A stretch of 64,000 bases of DNA from Heliocidaris tuberculata (GCA_025618425.1 CM046832.1:47579026-47643025); one strand, 5' to 3'; positions 46,801 through 60,000 are shown, counted from the stretch's first letter. Program-made: numbers and translations. Notes: generated by a model not told the origin, from the sequence alone.

Positions 46801-49800
46801 CGCCGCCCGCAGTCACCGTAAATCAGGCGCTCCAAGTAAAATGTGTCCCTACAACTCTGCGCTTGTTCTCCAAAACATTTCCTTCGTTGCACCAGAAAAA
46901 TAACTCGTTTTAAGAGCAGTGTCAGATGTTTTGTACACCTACCATTCCTAGAGTAAGTTAGAATTATCAAAACTTAATGTAGACCTTGAAATTAGTAAAT
47001 TTCTGATAATTCAAAATTTGGGTAGCCGACAGAAATGAAAATAATAGGCTTTTCAGTTGGCAATAAAATATTCCACCTAAAGTATATTGTTTAAAGACGT
47101 CTGACAACCGAATCCAAACTTACATTTTGATATTCAATGGTGAATGACGGACAGTCTTAGTTTTATAAGCACCTTGATGATACCTGTATCACAAAGTCTC
47201 GCAATTTCCCACCTCGATCGCACTTTATCAACAGGCAGGACACGTTTTCACCTGTATCACACGAACCGACGCGACACTGGCTCCACGATTCCATCTGGTG
47301 AAATGAACGAGCGCGAGACAGGCGGGCAGGGGAACGATGAAAATAAATACATACACACAAGTGCGCTTTGTGGCGGGTTGTCCTCCCGCGTCAAGTGCTT
47401 TTTGATAGGTATTTCATGTTGTTACTTCAAAATAGCCTGCTCACAGGCTTTAATATATATACATGTATATATTTTCTTCTTCTTCTTATAATTTCAGAAT
47501 ATACAAATCAAGGAAGCCAAAGCTTTGGCAGAGCAAAGTTCAAACAGTAAAGTCAGGACCATTTTCAATTTCTGTTTGTTATTTTGAAAAAATGAGTGCA
47601 GCATTTTCATCTAGATAATGATATATCCAAAATATTAATCCCTACTATATCACTCTGTTTAATCCTGAACGTTGGGGGAAATTATTCAGATTTCTCCAGA
47701 AAATACTTCATAATTCATTTTTGTATTGATATATAACCATGCTTTGAGGTTGGACGAACTCCTTTGAGGAGCGTCGCAAGTCAGTCGGGCTAGTGTTGCA
47801 CTTAAAAAAACTTGCAGCCTCTTGAGTGCATTATCAAATTGTAACATAATCGAAACACACGGTCATAATTATGTTCTCAGTGTATCGAATCATGGACTCA
47901 ATAATGATATGTGCAGTGTATGAACATGGACCTAGGTCCATCCATGGTATGAGAATAAACCTGATAGATGATAGAGACAGGATACCATGAACGTGTGAAT
48001 GGTTTCCTTTGCTTTCAAATCAGTGCCACTGGCGCCAGCTTGTCTCCAGTCTTCACCCAGACTTATCAAGTAGTTAATGACAAATATATTCGGACTGACT
48101 TATCAATTACCAATCGAAATTCAACTTAAATTCATCTCCCTCACCTGCCATACATGAACCTGCCATTCATATTCGAACGAGTCACTAAATTAGAATTTCT
48201 ATATTAAACGCCTCATAAACGGTATTTTCCCCCACTAAAATGTATAATATTTGTTGTTGAAGAGCCTGAAACTAGGCTAAGTTGGTGGCGCCACGATGTC
48301 TCGTGCGAGGTAAAGTGAGGTGAGTCTCAAGCAGCGATTGACATACATGGGACTGATAGGTGTCCACCTTCCTGTCAATGTACTCCACATATCTTATCGC
48401 TCACAATAAACAGTTATAAATCAGATAATGGCATATTTTAGGTGCTAATTGTTCGCTGTTCATTATAAAAGGATTGGTGAGTTGATTACGAGCAGGAATT
48501 ACCTTGAACAAACAACCGCAGTATCTTTCACTACTGTCTGTTGTCTGTCTTGATAGGTTTTTTTTTATAAAGTGGTTCATGCGTTACACTCTAAAAGCAA
48601 AATAAAAGTAATTTCAAAGTGAATATCACCAATAGGCCTTCTAAATATATTTGAACTTTTGGTACCTTCTATATTTAACCATCAAATCCGGAGAATTTAA
48701 AAGGGCACTTGGATTACGTATCTTGACATAGCAAAGGAAGTATTCAGGAAGATGTTAAAGGGGATCGTTTAGATCCGATATTTCCTGTCTTTAGTACATC
48801 CTACCAGAGCCAGACATTCGTCAGAGGAAATCGGAACACACCTTCAAGACATCTATTGGTTTTATACTCTTATGCCAGTTTGATCAAGGAGTTATCACAG
48901 TTCTGTGATAACTCCCTTGGTTTGATTACAGAGGTCAAGAAGAAGGTACGAGCGAGTGTAAAATATAGGGGAAAATATTGTTTTGTTCTGCGCTGTAACG
49001 TCACTTGCACCAAGAAAATATAGGCCTATAGTCTTAAAAGGATGAAATCCCCTCCTGCCTGAAAATAGGCCTATAGACTGATAGCATGCATGAATATGGT
49101 ACACTGTATAATTGGCGTACATTTCCACACAACTTACTATATAAATTATGTTGACATAGTACATTACTAAATTATTTTGTTAGGCCTAAACAATTATTTA
49201 TATTGATAGTTAATGTCCGACCGCCCGACGTTATTATCGTTATCCAATGTTTGGGTATTTTGATAACCTGCATCAGATTGAGCAAAATTTTTCCCCTCCA
49301 CCGTCTGGTAATTTTTTGAACAACCATTACCTACCCAACAAACTTTATCCAACTTGATAAAAGAAGTAATGTTGGTAAATAAATGCTCAATTAAATATTA
49401 GGTTAAGACAATGGCCACAAAATGGTAAAGCTCTCTTTAGCCGAGTTGGTCAAAAATAGCTTAGAAATGGGTTAAAAACAAAATTCAATTAGTGGTTGCC
49501 CAAGTCAATTCACCCAACATTTTATAACTCCATATGCGAAACCCAAACCCAAATGAAATTTGTTTTTCTACATGGGAAACAAATCCAATTTTAGAAAGTT
49601 CTCCGTCCCTCCAAAAACAGCAAAGACAAAATGTGATACTAAAACAATATAACGATCAAGAATATTTCATTTTCAAATATCAATACTGACAAATTTTAAA
49701 AACAAATCGCGCCTCGATCTCTTGTACATCTCCACAAGCTTTATCAAGGACAATGATTTTTTTTTTTTTTGTTGGTGTTGTATTCTGTACAAACCAGAGA

Positions 49801-50680
49801 CATCATGACTCGAGTATCAGTTTCTTCGAGACATGCAGGCAGTTAGACGGCTGGATCATATTAGAAATTCTTTTTTTATTATAGGACATGGAAGACATAA
49901 ATAGCGAGAAAAAGACATGATAATGATGATCCATATGCAGTCTGCAACGGTAACAAAAAGAAATATATTATTTGTTTGAACCCCGAAATACAATATTTCT
50001 TACTCGGCGGGCACTTGAACAATAAAACTTCATACATTTGTTATACATGTACCTACATGAATTGCCATAGACTATAATTATGTTTGGCATTAATGAAATT
50101 GAATTTTCATATTGAATTAACATTCAGATTTATTTTATTATGACAATGATAACAAAGCATTTGACAACCAAGGATCAATAAGTAAATGTTACAAAGAAAA
50201 AGGTGAAAAGCGGAACCCATTGACATTTCAAAAGCTTCAAAATACGTTTCTAACAACATTCATGCAAGTTCGCAAAGAGAGGAAAAAGAAAGAAGGAAAA
50301 CAAAACAAAACAAAAAGGAAGAAGGAGAAGAAAAAAAGAAAAGAAGAAGAGAAAAGAGCTTGCCAACAAGTTTGAAGGAAGTAATGGGAGGTTATAGTGG
50401 TCTTGATATCAAGGCGCCGTTGGTATCTCACATAACTCTTATTGTATACCTTTGGCGATGCATATTGATTTCAACTCGGCTAGACGTACATCCGGGAGAT
50501 TCGAATTTCGTCCTCTGTCTACTCCGTCGTAGCCAACAATGTTCTGTCCGCTGTCCGGGCATGTTTGTCCGTACGTGATTAAATCACTCAGAATGTATAC
50601 ACACACATATACTTTTTTTTTTTTTTTTTTTTTAAACACACATGCACACGCTGGTATCAATATGCCTATAGCACTTCATT
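43861..50680. other. Upstream region of ZEB, non-coding, unique sequence with GC islands
   Basis: No supported exon on either strand. Contains a (CT)n tract at 44050-44100, GC-richer islands at 44640-44800 and 46690-46870, GGCGCC palindromes, a C-run at 45601-45612 and a perfect short hairpin at 48885-48920. Confidence 0.5.
48885..48922. repeat. Perfect short hairpin
   Basis: GGAGTTATCACAG and CTGTGATAACTCC are separated by two bases; the similarity extends outward through CAAGG / CCTTGG. Related to the inverted repeat at 55109. Confidence 0.8.
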
Positions 50681-50691
50681 TATTTGATGTA

Positions 50692-50815
50692 CGATCAAAG
50701 AGCAATGTAGATAAAATGCCTTGCTCAAGAGCATAAGTGCCGTGCCGGGGATCGAACGCCCGATCCTCGCATCTCCAGTCAAGCGCCTTATAAACCACTG
50801 GACCACGGCACCTCC
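50692..50815 (-). mobile_element. tRNA-like SINE head with recognisable acceptor-stem ends
   Basis: On the minus strand GTGCCGTGGTCCAGTGG opens and CCCCGGCACGGCAC closes a tRNA-like region; GTGCCGT and ACGGCAC pair perfectly as an acceptor stem and GTTCGATCC resembles the B box. The T stem does not pair well, so this is not a functional tRNA. Adjacent on the right is a (CA)n(TA)n tract. Confidence 0.65.
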
Positions 50816-50819
50816 GTGC

Positions 50820-50863
50820 CACACACATCCACACATCCACTCACATACACACACACCCACACG

Positions 50864-50952
<89 letters not shown>
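50820..50952. repeat. (CA)n(TA)n microsatellite
   Basis: About 90 bp of CA followed by about 40 bp of TA. TATA-rich runs here can extrude as cruciforms. Confidence 0.95.
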
Positions 50953-50953
<1 letters not shown>

Positions 50954-51353
50954 TAATAATTATAAAAGAATCCTCCGTCAAGGACAATGGCAAATAATGT
51001 TTGAAAGAATCGGAATAAAAAGTCGAAGATGGCAAAATTATATATATATTTATATGAAGAAGTCGACATGAATAAAGAATTCCGCGAGAGAGTAGAAAAA
51101 AAAAAGAATAGAAACAAAACAAAACACACACACATATAGCGGTGTGAGTCAATAAAAAGGAAACCCAGATTCAACCCTAAATATTGTTGCAATCAATACA
51201 TATTTAATCAAAGATGCTCACACGTAGATTATCATGTTTCCTTTAATTTGACACCTTGGTCAATGAAATCCGACCATGGACAGCAGAACAGTATCTTTTC
51301 TCCTGATTACCGTCAAATTTGCCTCTGCCCAAGTTGTATATATACATACATAC

Positions 51354-51801
51354 CAGTGTTGGGTCCAAGACCACAGGGTCCGAGATCAAGATCAAGATCA
51401 AGATCAGACGGCCCGAGATCCAGATCAAGATCCGCAGCTCAAGATCGAGATTAGAACATCTGAGATCAAGATCAGATATGTCCAAGATCAAGATCAAGAT
51501 CGATGTCACTGATTCCGATCTCGAGACTGGTCTCGAGATCAAGATCGATCTCGAGGTACCCAACACTGAGTCGTGTTTTCGCCGATTGGTGAACGATTTT
51601 AAGAGCTTTTTCGTTTGATAATTTACGTAATAACAATGTTGATCTAGAGCGATCTCGAGCGAAAATTCCGAGAACAGAAGCTCCAAGATCAAGATCAAGA
51701 TCAAGACCAACACCTTTGAGATCAAGAACAAGATCGAGGTTACTGATGCCGATCTCGAGACGGTCTCGAGATCAAGATCGATCTCGAGGTACCCAACACT
51801 G
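51354..51801. mobile_element. hAT-type MITE, 448 bp, with perfect 8-bp target duplication
   Basis: Starts CAGTGTTGGGTCC and ends GGTACCCAACACTG; flanked by direct repeats ATACATAC (51346-51353 and 51802-51809). CAGTGTTGGG is a common hAT terminus. The interior is almost wholly GATCAA / GATCTCGA simple repeat, and an internal CCAACACTG occurs at 51561, suggesting internal duplication. Confidence 0.9.
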
Positions 51802-52954
51802 ATACATACACATAATTATATACTTCTTTTGAGCACCCAACCTCCAGATGTGTCTCGAATCTCTAACCAATTTTTTTTCTCTCCCTAAGAGTACTTCTAA
51901 TTCACTTTAAAAATCGGATGACAGATTATTAAACATTTCTCACGGCAAGATAGTAAGTTTCGCCAAAAGATTTTTCTCTACATACTTAAAAATCGAATGA
52001 TGGCTTATTCAATAATTATCATTGTAAAACTTGGGTATAATAGTAGGTTCCCCCAAAAGTAAAAGGGAAAGAAAGAGAGAGAGAGAGAAAGAAAGAAATT
52101 ACAATACTAACAGATGTCAATTCTTAACAATCATTTCCGCGAGTAAGTACTGCGGAAAGAAATTTACATGCTAGTTTTTATTACAGGTATTCACCATTTC
52201 CTGTGGTAGTTTTTTATATCTTTTATTTCTCTTAAAATCGCGTGTATAAGCACATCAAAATATGAATAATCTCACTATCCTATCACAATCCAGTGAGATT
52301 TAAATGTGAAACAAAATTGAATGTTTTCTTTTTGAAAGACGATGATTTTCCAAAGGAGAAAACCAAACATGACAAGCAAAACGCCTCTTGACACAACGAG
52401 AGCACTATCTTAGTATTGAAATCAAATAGCTAATTTACTTATTATTCATTAATTTCTTTCAGAAGGGAAGTCCTTTCAATTTCTAATTTCGAAAATGAAA
52501 GCTGGCTTCTGGCCTTTGGTCACAAGTATTTTGTTTGGCTTTTATTTTACTTATCATCACATAAAATTATTAGCAGTTTATTCAAATTCGAAACTACTGA
52601 AGATAAGTGGGGGCATTTGCAAGAAGTGCTTTTCAACTCAAACAATTTAATTGGCCGAAAGTCCATAAATACTTGTTTATGTTATAAGATCATGCAATTT
52701 TGTTTTGGAATAAATGACAAAATTAATAACTGAAAAAAACAAACCATCAAGAACTCATAAAAGTCCAGATATTTAATGTGTTATTAAGTTTTGTGTACTG
52801 AATGAGTTTATTACAAAAACATGCAATTAAAAAAAAAGGCGGAATACGAAATTTCGCAATCAAAATCTTGTAATTTGTGACAAACTGAAAGCCTCCAGAC
52901 CTTCATGATACAAAAAGCTACAGCCCACGGGACCGACAGTCCATGAGACAGACA

Positions 52955-53019
52955 ATGTCGGTCTAGCGAGCCTTCTGAATAGTTATCTGAGGGAGACCGA
53001 CGGCTCGCGAGACCGACAT
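52955..53019. repeat. Stem-loop with 18-bp arms
   Basis: ATGTCGGTCTAGCGAGCC (52955-52972) pairs with GGCTCGCGAGACCGACAT (53002-53019) at 17 of 18 positions. Further GACCGACA words lie at 52931. Function unknown. Confidence 0.8.
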
Positions 53020-54369
53020 GTTGGTTTTTACAATTGGATTTTACAATAATCATTACATTTCTTTCTTGAAGAATTCAGCCGTTAATTATTGCATTAAAAG
53101 TATATCAATTATCCTTTCCTTCACGATACGTCCATGATAATCCTTGTGTGCTATATAATCTAATCACATTATATGACTTTATACATTCTCCAGATATATG
53201 TCTATAAAAGTGTGGTACTTTAAGGAAAAATTTGCACGGACTGTTTTTTCTTTCTTTTTTTTTTTTGCAATATTTTCTGCAAGGTAATCTTTAATTTGAT
53301 AGGTTTGAAGGGACGAAGTATTTATTCGCACAAAATATAAGATCACGTGCTTCATACAGTCGCTTATTTTGAAGCATCAAAAGAAAAGAAAGGCACACCA
53401 TACATCAAGTCTGACAAATTCAAGTAAGCTCTTTCCCCCGTTCTCTTTAGAAGTCATTTTCAAGAGGAATGGACACTTGAAATATCACGAGACTTCATAT
53501 TTTCCGCTAGTTTTGTATCGAATTCAAGTGCATCGTTTTTATGCAAGCGTCAACAGACGAAATTGTATATCTTACTTTTAAGTATGTTCAGGAGTTGTAT
53601 AAAGTATCAAATTTTTATCTTTTACTTTCGAATACATTTTTATACATAGGCATAATGCAACTACTACAAACATATCCTATTAAAAAAGAAATTTGCTTCT
53701 TTTTCTCGTAGATTCGGCCGAATTTATACATCAAAGGAGATCTCGTGTGTCGTATACATATTTTTTTGTAAGTTAAAGCAAGATTTCAGAAAAATCTGAG
53801 GAGTTAGGTATTGTTTTGCAAGCCACTTCTCTAAAGTAAAAGAAGGATGAAATAGCTTCCCATCGTTTTGTAGGTCTGAAACCTGTCTGACACTAAAATG
53901 ATAGAGCTGTAATCTTCAGGCAAACACGTTCTGAGTTTGGCAGATAAAAATAAGGCTATGAAACTGGGTTCAGTGAATTCATTTTTTGAGTTATTTCGAT
54001 GAACATCAACTTGTCAAATATACAGATGATATAAACCACACAAAGACAAGGATGAAGCGATAAAGCCTCCGATAAAACAGATCCAGGAATTTAGCTGGCG
54101 ACATCTTGCGGGGATACAAGAAGTCATGGTCATTTCCCCCGACACATCGGCGAGGGATCATGCCTCTAAGCGCCGCTGGCTCCATCATAACGCTAAATAT
54201 ACAACGTTTATATTATATTGATGTCATATCCCTAGTGGAACATACCGAGCTGGTATGGTTGGAGTAGAGAAAATAATGCTCCCCATGCCCTGCCGCCACC
54301 TTGTCTGAGCACGCAGCTCTCAGCCATTCCGGCGCCATCCCATGATGGGCAAGGGGTATGACCAGGTAC

Positions 54370-54377
54370 TATAAAAG
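54370..54377 (+). promoter_or_regulatory. Candidate TATA box (TATAAAAG), plus strand
   Basis: A perfect TATA consensus in a GC-rich island (54240-54440), with an initiator-like ATCAACAG about 27 bp downstream. The first ATG after it, at 54449, opens a short frame that runs into a C-run. No gene is identified; an unannotated plus-strand transcript is possible. Confidence 0.35.
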
Positions 54378-55108
54378 CTCCATTCCCCCGATCAACAGTT
54401 TCACAGCTGGAACTGTGGAAGAGTACAGTGTAAACCGAGACTGTGTCAATGTTGTCACTGACATACCAATCTCCTGGTTATGACCCCCCCCCCCCCCATT
54501 TTAAAAATACCGAAAGTTGCAACAAAAAAAAAAGAAAAAAAAAAAGAAGTTTGAAACTTTCTTTGATACCAGTATACCTGTCGCTTGAAATAATTTCCAC
54601 CATGAACATCAAAAGCTCAGAACCATTTTTATCAAAAGTCATGTAACGAAACGGCTTTCTCGAGTCTGTTTCTGCTATCAGTATCATTTCGATTTATCAA
54701 GTGCATTTTGTGTTTTGTTTACAACATCAAAAAGAAAAGTTTCGAGAGATTTCAACAATATTTCTAGCCTGGAAGTAGGCTAGGTGTGAAAAAAGAGAGA
54801 ATGTCCAAATCCCCTTGGAGGTAGAAGGTTCCGACTTCATGTCGCCGGGTGAATGGCGTCAGGTATAAACTGCCTGACTTCTATTTATATTAGCATTAGA
54901 ATGACATGACCGGTTCCTGAAACGGTGAAACAAATTATAATAACTGCATGAATTTTGTCAAAAATTTGAAATCTTGGGGTGAATAGTATATAGCCTAAAC
55001 AATAGTCTGACATTCTTCACCTGAGGGGGATATGATCTTTTTTACATATTTCTCATCAGTCATGAATCATGTTATACGGAAACATAATGAAGTCTAGTAT
55101 AATCAAGG

Positions 55109-55142
55109 AGGTACTAAGCTTGCCTAATACCTCCTTGGTATA
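55109..55142. repeat. Short inverted repeat CAAGGAGGTA / TACCTCCTTG
   Basis: Ten-bp perfect arms around a 14-base loop; the outer sequence resembles the hairpin at 48885. Confidence 0.75.
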
Positions 55143-55949
55143 ACTATAGAGAGAGTTATAGTATAGACACGACCAATTAGTGGAGTATATAGACCCTAAG
55201 TGAAAATTGATCCTGGTACACTTTTTTTTTCTGTGTTTTATTCAATCAACACTTGACTTGAAAACTACATTTTCCTTATCTTTGTGCAATACGTTTGAGT
55301 ATAAAAACTTAGTTACCTGAATGATGTTTTATTACACTTTCCAATATAATGTTCGCTCATAGATAGAAAGATAAAACGAATCAACAGTAACATAATTATT
55401 ATTTTGTGTAATAATGTATATAAATGATATTAAATATAATTACATATACAGCTTTCTGCCTTGTCAGATATTATTGACGCCTAAAGATAAAGAAAGGACA
55501 AGCCTGGAATGAAGGCTGCATCATCTTCTAAAAAGTGCCCGAGATAAAAACGGGTAAAATGAATTAGGCGGCTCCAGTAGTCTGCCTCGGCTGACAGAAC
55601 GTGTAAATAAAAATGGCGCGAAAAGTAATCAATCTACAGCTCACCGATAACATTAGTAGTAGTGAGCGCATTGACTTGAAGACGGGAAACGAAATGCTCA
55701 TATTTACCTCGTCATGCGAGCATTATTTCATTTTGCCAAATCATAAGAGTACTCGAGGTGATCGATGAAGAAAGAGAAATCCTGCACCTTTGTGTTTCTG
55801 CTAACGTGATGATGTTATCATTCAGCGAATATTATCATGGTGTATCTATCCTGAAGGATTTATGATACAGGACACTGTCAAGAAATATTTTACTCGCATT
55901 GTTTTACTCTTTAACCCATCGTATGCATATTTACATATTTACTATAACT

Positions 55950-56214
55950 CGGTGGCGGATCCGGGGGGGGGGGGGGAAGGAGGGGGCACGTGCCCCCAGC
56001 CAAATCCGTTCATTGTCTCCCCGGCGGCTAACTTTGACCCCGAAAGTATCTTAGAATGTGATAAGACACCCCATAAATCTGATGATCTGTTATTCATTTA
56101 GTTATTTGTATGTTCAGATATTTATTTCATTTTTTTTTTTTTTTTTTGGTCTGCTTGTCAGAGAATTTCAGACTTTTGCCACTGCCCTAACCGAGAATCC
56201 TGGATCCGACACTG
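55950..56214. mobile_element. hAT-type MITE remnant
   Basis: Left end CGGTGGCGGATCC and right end, reversed, CAGTGTCGGATCC; TATAACT lies immediately outside both ends as a 7-bp duplication. The interior has G and T runs. CAGTGGCGGATCC is a frequent hAT terminus. Confidence 0.7.
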
Positions 56215-56559
56215 TATAACTATACTGTTTTAAGCTCATAATATGATAAGTTTTAGCTTCCATCCTTTTTTTTCTACACACCAGCCTAATTAGGATTCAT
56301 GTGCACTATCACAAAATATCAGTCCATACCTTTCATCCGTCCAACGAGGGACCTTAAGTACTAGTATACATGTTTAATGATCGAAGGAAATAACTGTCAC
56401 TTTTCCCTTGCATTAAAGTTCTGTTCTTTAGACACCGTACCGTTTAACCCTAATTCACGATCAAAAGGGCCGTCGGGGCGCGTCCATCGAACGGTACGTG
56501 GTTCAAAGGAGTGTGCGACACACATGCCACATTATGATTAAGTGTGAATGAAGTAAATT

Positions 56560-56708
56560 AGTTTTTTTTTTTTTTTAGATACAGCGAAGCCTGTAGTCCG
56601 GGGCTTTTATCCACGCTGCCCGTAAAATTATTCATATACACTTACAAAAAACAACAACAACAACAACAAAAAACAAAACAAAACAAAAAAACATCGTAAC
56701 CATCAACT

Positions 56709-56743
<35 letters not shown>

Positions 56744-56945
56744 GGGGAGGGGTGTAAAAGAATGAGCCCCTGATTAAGATTTCAGTGAACCAACAAAAGT
56801 ATGGGCCGTGCTTCAGACATAGGGTCAGACTTTTGGGGGAGGTCTTTTAAAAAAAATAAAAAACAGAATGAACAGAATAGAATAGAAAAGAAGAGAATAA
56901 CATAGAATAGAATAAAATAAAATATTTAAAATATAATAGAACGAC
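56560..56945. repeat. Cluster of simple repeats
   Basis: T-run 56562-56576, (CAA)n/(AAAC)n 56650-56690, (GA)n 56712-56742 and AGAAT-type repeats 56865-56940. Confidence 0.9.
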
Positions 56946-57404
56946 AGAGTTTTAGCCCATGCCACATCTTGGACGGGAAAGCGTCGGGGAGGGAGCAGAG
57001 TTAGGGGTGAGTGAATGCCCCCCTCTTTCGCTTCGATGAAAGTGGAGAACGGGAAGTATCAATACGTTTGAGTCAAATCCGTGGAAGACAGGGCCGCGTA
57101 TTGCACCCGTCACTGTGGCGCCGAACAGAAACATTCATGACACTCAAGGGGGAAGGGCTTTGATTGAATGTTGGTCGCAACGGCACCAGAAACACATTTC
57201 ATCAACTTCATAACGTCTGCCGTGGCTCCCAACTTGTATCATGGATCAAAATAATGTACATCCATGTTTGTATTTACGGGTGTTTTACCCTTGACTCACT
57301 TGACACCTCACATTGCTGGTTCCTGAGTGTATGAGCAGGTATATGTGAATAGTGAGCATATTGGTCAAGCAAGAAAATTAACATGAAGCAACGAACGATA
57401 TGGA

Positions 57405-57545
57405 GCAAGAAAGAGAAAGAGAAAGAGAGAGCGGGAGAGAGAAAGAGAGCAAGAGACTGTGTGTGTGTGTTTGTGTGTGTGTGGGTGTGCGTGTGTGTGT
57501 GTGTCAGAGAGAGAGAGAGAGAGAGAAAGAGTGAAAGAGAGATGG
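57405..57545. repeat. (GA)n(GT)n(GA)n compound microsatellite
   Basis: GA repeats flank a GTGTGT block; the overlapping frames are artefacts. Confidence 0.95.
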
Positions 57546-57900
57546 GAAAGGAGGGGAAATATGAGGGGAGAGAATGCCTCCGGACAGAATGTAAATAACC
57601 ATTTATTTCTGCATTTTTATGTCCATCCCCCTATAAGCCCCTTCTTCCCTTCCCTCCTTAAAGAATCCTTGAGCAAAAGAGGCAGGTTGATACCAAGAAT
57701 ATGCCATTTAGTATTTACTCACAGAGAAACACTTTCTAAAATAATTATAAAGGGTCTATATACATTATATACGCATTCCACACTTATCCAGTAATAATAA
57801 TTGATTAAAATATCGAAAGGAAAAGTAAAAAAATAATCACTCAGTCGTTGCCACGTTACCACATGACCTGAGAGCACCTGTGATTGGATGATTCATTCAT

Positions 57901-58400
57901 ACAAGTATGATGATGCAAGTGTTTATGGAGCCAACTGACATCTTTCTTCTAATCCATGATTAAAATGTGATTTCTGCATGCAGTGTAAAAGGTATGATTC
58001 ATACCGCCATTGTTGTCTTCAAATTCTAGACAAAGTAAAAGAATTATACTTATTGTGTTCACAAAGTTTTGACATACTTCAAAGATGCACTTTCAAAATG
58101 ATTGCAAAGTACAGATGCATTGCTCAAACTAACTAACGCTGAAATATTGTACAAGTATGATGATGCAAGTGTTTATGGAGCCAACTGACATCTTTCTTCT
58201 AATCCATGATTAAAATGTGATTTCTGCATGCAGTGTAAAAGGTATGATTCATACCGCCATTGTTGTCTTCAAATTCTAGACAAAGTAAAAGAATTATACT
58301 TATTGTGTTCACAAAGTTTTGACATACTTCAAAGATGCACTTTCAAAATGATTGCAAAGTACAGATGCATTGCTCAAACTAACTAACGCTGAAATATTGT
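57901..58400 (+). repeat. Perfect 250-bp tandem duplication
   Basis: 57901-58150 and 58151-58400 are identical base for base by eye. Each starts ACAAGTATGATGATGCAAGT and ends GCTGAAATATTGT. No ORF. A G-run follows the second copy. Confidence 0.95.
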
Positions 58401-58749
58401 ACGGGGGGGGGGGGTGGACTTGATCTTCTCTACAAACGAACACCTAATCAGAAAATGTTCAAAATGTTCAGATTGTTCCCGATTCGCAAAGTAATGCAGT
58501 CTATAATTATCAAAATACACCCTGTTCCTTCTCAACATTGACCCTCAATTACAAATCCCGGCAGCCTTCCGTCACCCTTTCTCTCTAATCTATCAAATTG
58601 AGACCAATCTCGATCATGCAACAAAATCCTTTCACGTCAAACTAGGCGACTGAGAGTCGTCACTTGTCCCACACAGCAAAATCAAACATTTCCGCGTATT
58701 TGTACGTTTTTATCACAAAAATATGAGTTATTCTCTTGATGTTTAATTG

Positions 58750-60000
58750 CATTCATATGCGTCTGTCCGATGGATTACGCACTGTAGGAATGATAGGATG
58801 GGTTTTTTTCTCGGGGGAATATCGCGTTTCAAAACTGGGGACATGAAAGGGCTAAGGGATTTACGGGATCTCGTAAGTTGGCAAGGGTGTGAGTGCAAAA
58901 TTTCCCGTTTTTTATCCCTTCTGTCTCCCTTCCAGCACCCAAGAACTAATTATGTTGTCTCTTTTGTGACATCTCCACAGCTGAAGTCTTCATTTGGAAT
59001 AGGGTGTGGGGAACTACTGGGTGGACGGGTTCATAATCATGTAAAATAGGATCAACAATATGAAAACAGTGCTTAAAATCACAGTAACTGTTTATAAAAT
59101 AGAAAATAGACCGTGTATAGTGAATACACTGCATCGGTTCAACAAGTAGCTAATACAGGGAAACTTCATAGAGGCGCGCTCAACGCGGTAATGATTCACA
59201 GCGCCCCCTGTGCCAATTTGACACACAATGTCGAGACGAAGGAGGATTCCCTTCTCCCCTCCCCCCCCCCCCCCTTTTTTAAGGGGGGGGGGGGGGGATG
59301 GGTGCGGGTATGTTGTACCAAGAGGTCAATGTTACTAAATTTTGCAGATGACTAATCTCTTTCTTCAAGGGTATTTCGTACAACTTTAAAGATATTTTTT
59401 TTTCTTTTGTAGAATTCACGAGGCAGTACTGACACCTGACGTTAGAACTGAATACCATCCCAATCAATATATAAACCATCATTGTAAATTCAAATGCGGA
59501 AAACGTTTTAAGTGCGGGAGAAGCAACCGTGAAATCACAGCACAAAGAAAGAATATGTTAAAAGGCAATGTTTGAAGTCATGATACAGTTTTTACTTTTA
59601 GTAGAGCACATTTTCTGTTTTTGAAAATGTTAGGTCTGGTGATGAAATTTTATCTGAACATGCATTTTCCCCTTAAATTCCTTAAATTCCTCAGCCAAAA
59701 TGAAAGTAATCACACTAATCTGGTCACCACAATATTTCTTTAATCGTAAAGAAAAAATTAACCCTTTCTATTATATACAAAAATGTGATATCGTGCATTT
59801 TACATGCAACCGATTAACAATGTCAACACGACACTTGAAAGTAAAGTAACCAATACTTAAGAACGGCAAATTGTTCGTACACGCAACGTCTTTTCGTCAT
59901 TTTCATTGTCGCAAAACAGTTTCCCACTGCAGTAGCCGAACTTTTCTTAGCAGGTCCCTTGTTTACTCTGCTAATGCATTCAACCCGATTATTGGCATAA
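58750..60000. other. Non-coding stretch with C/G homopolymer hairpin
   Basis: C14-T6-AA-G16 at 59262-59297 forms a self-complementary block. Nothing else recognised. Confidence 0.4.

Noticed and set aside
50692..50815. Functional tRNA gene
   Set aside because: Acceptor stem pairs, but the T stem and variable region do not; it matches other dispersed SINE pieces in the window.
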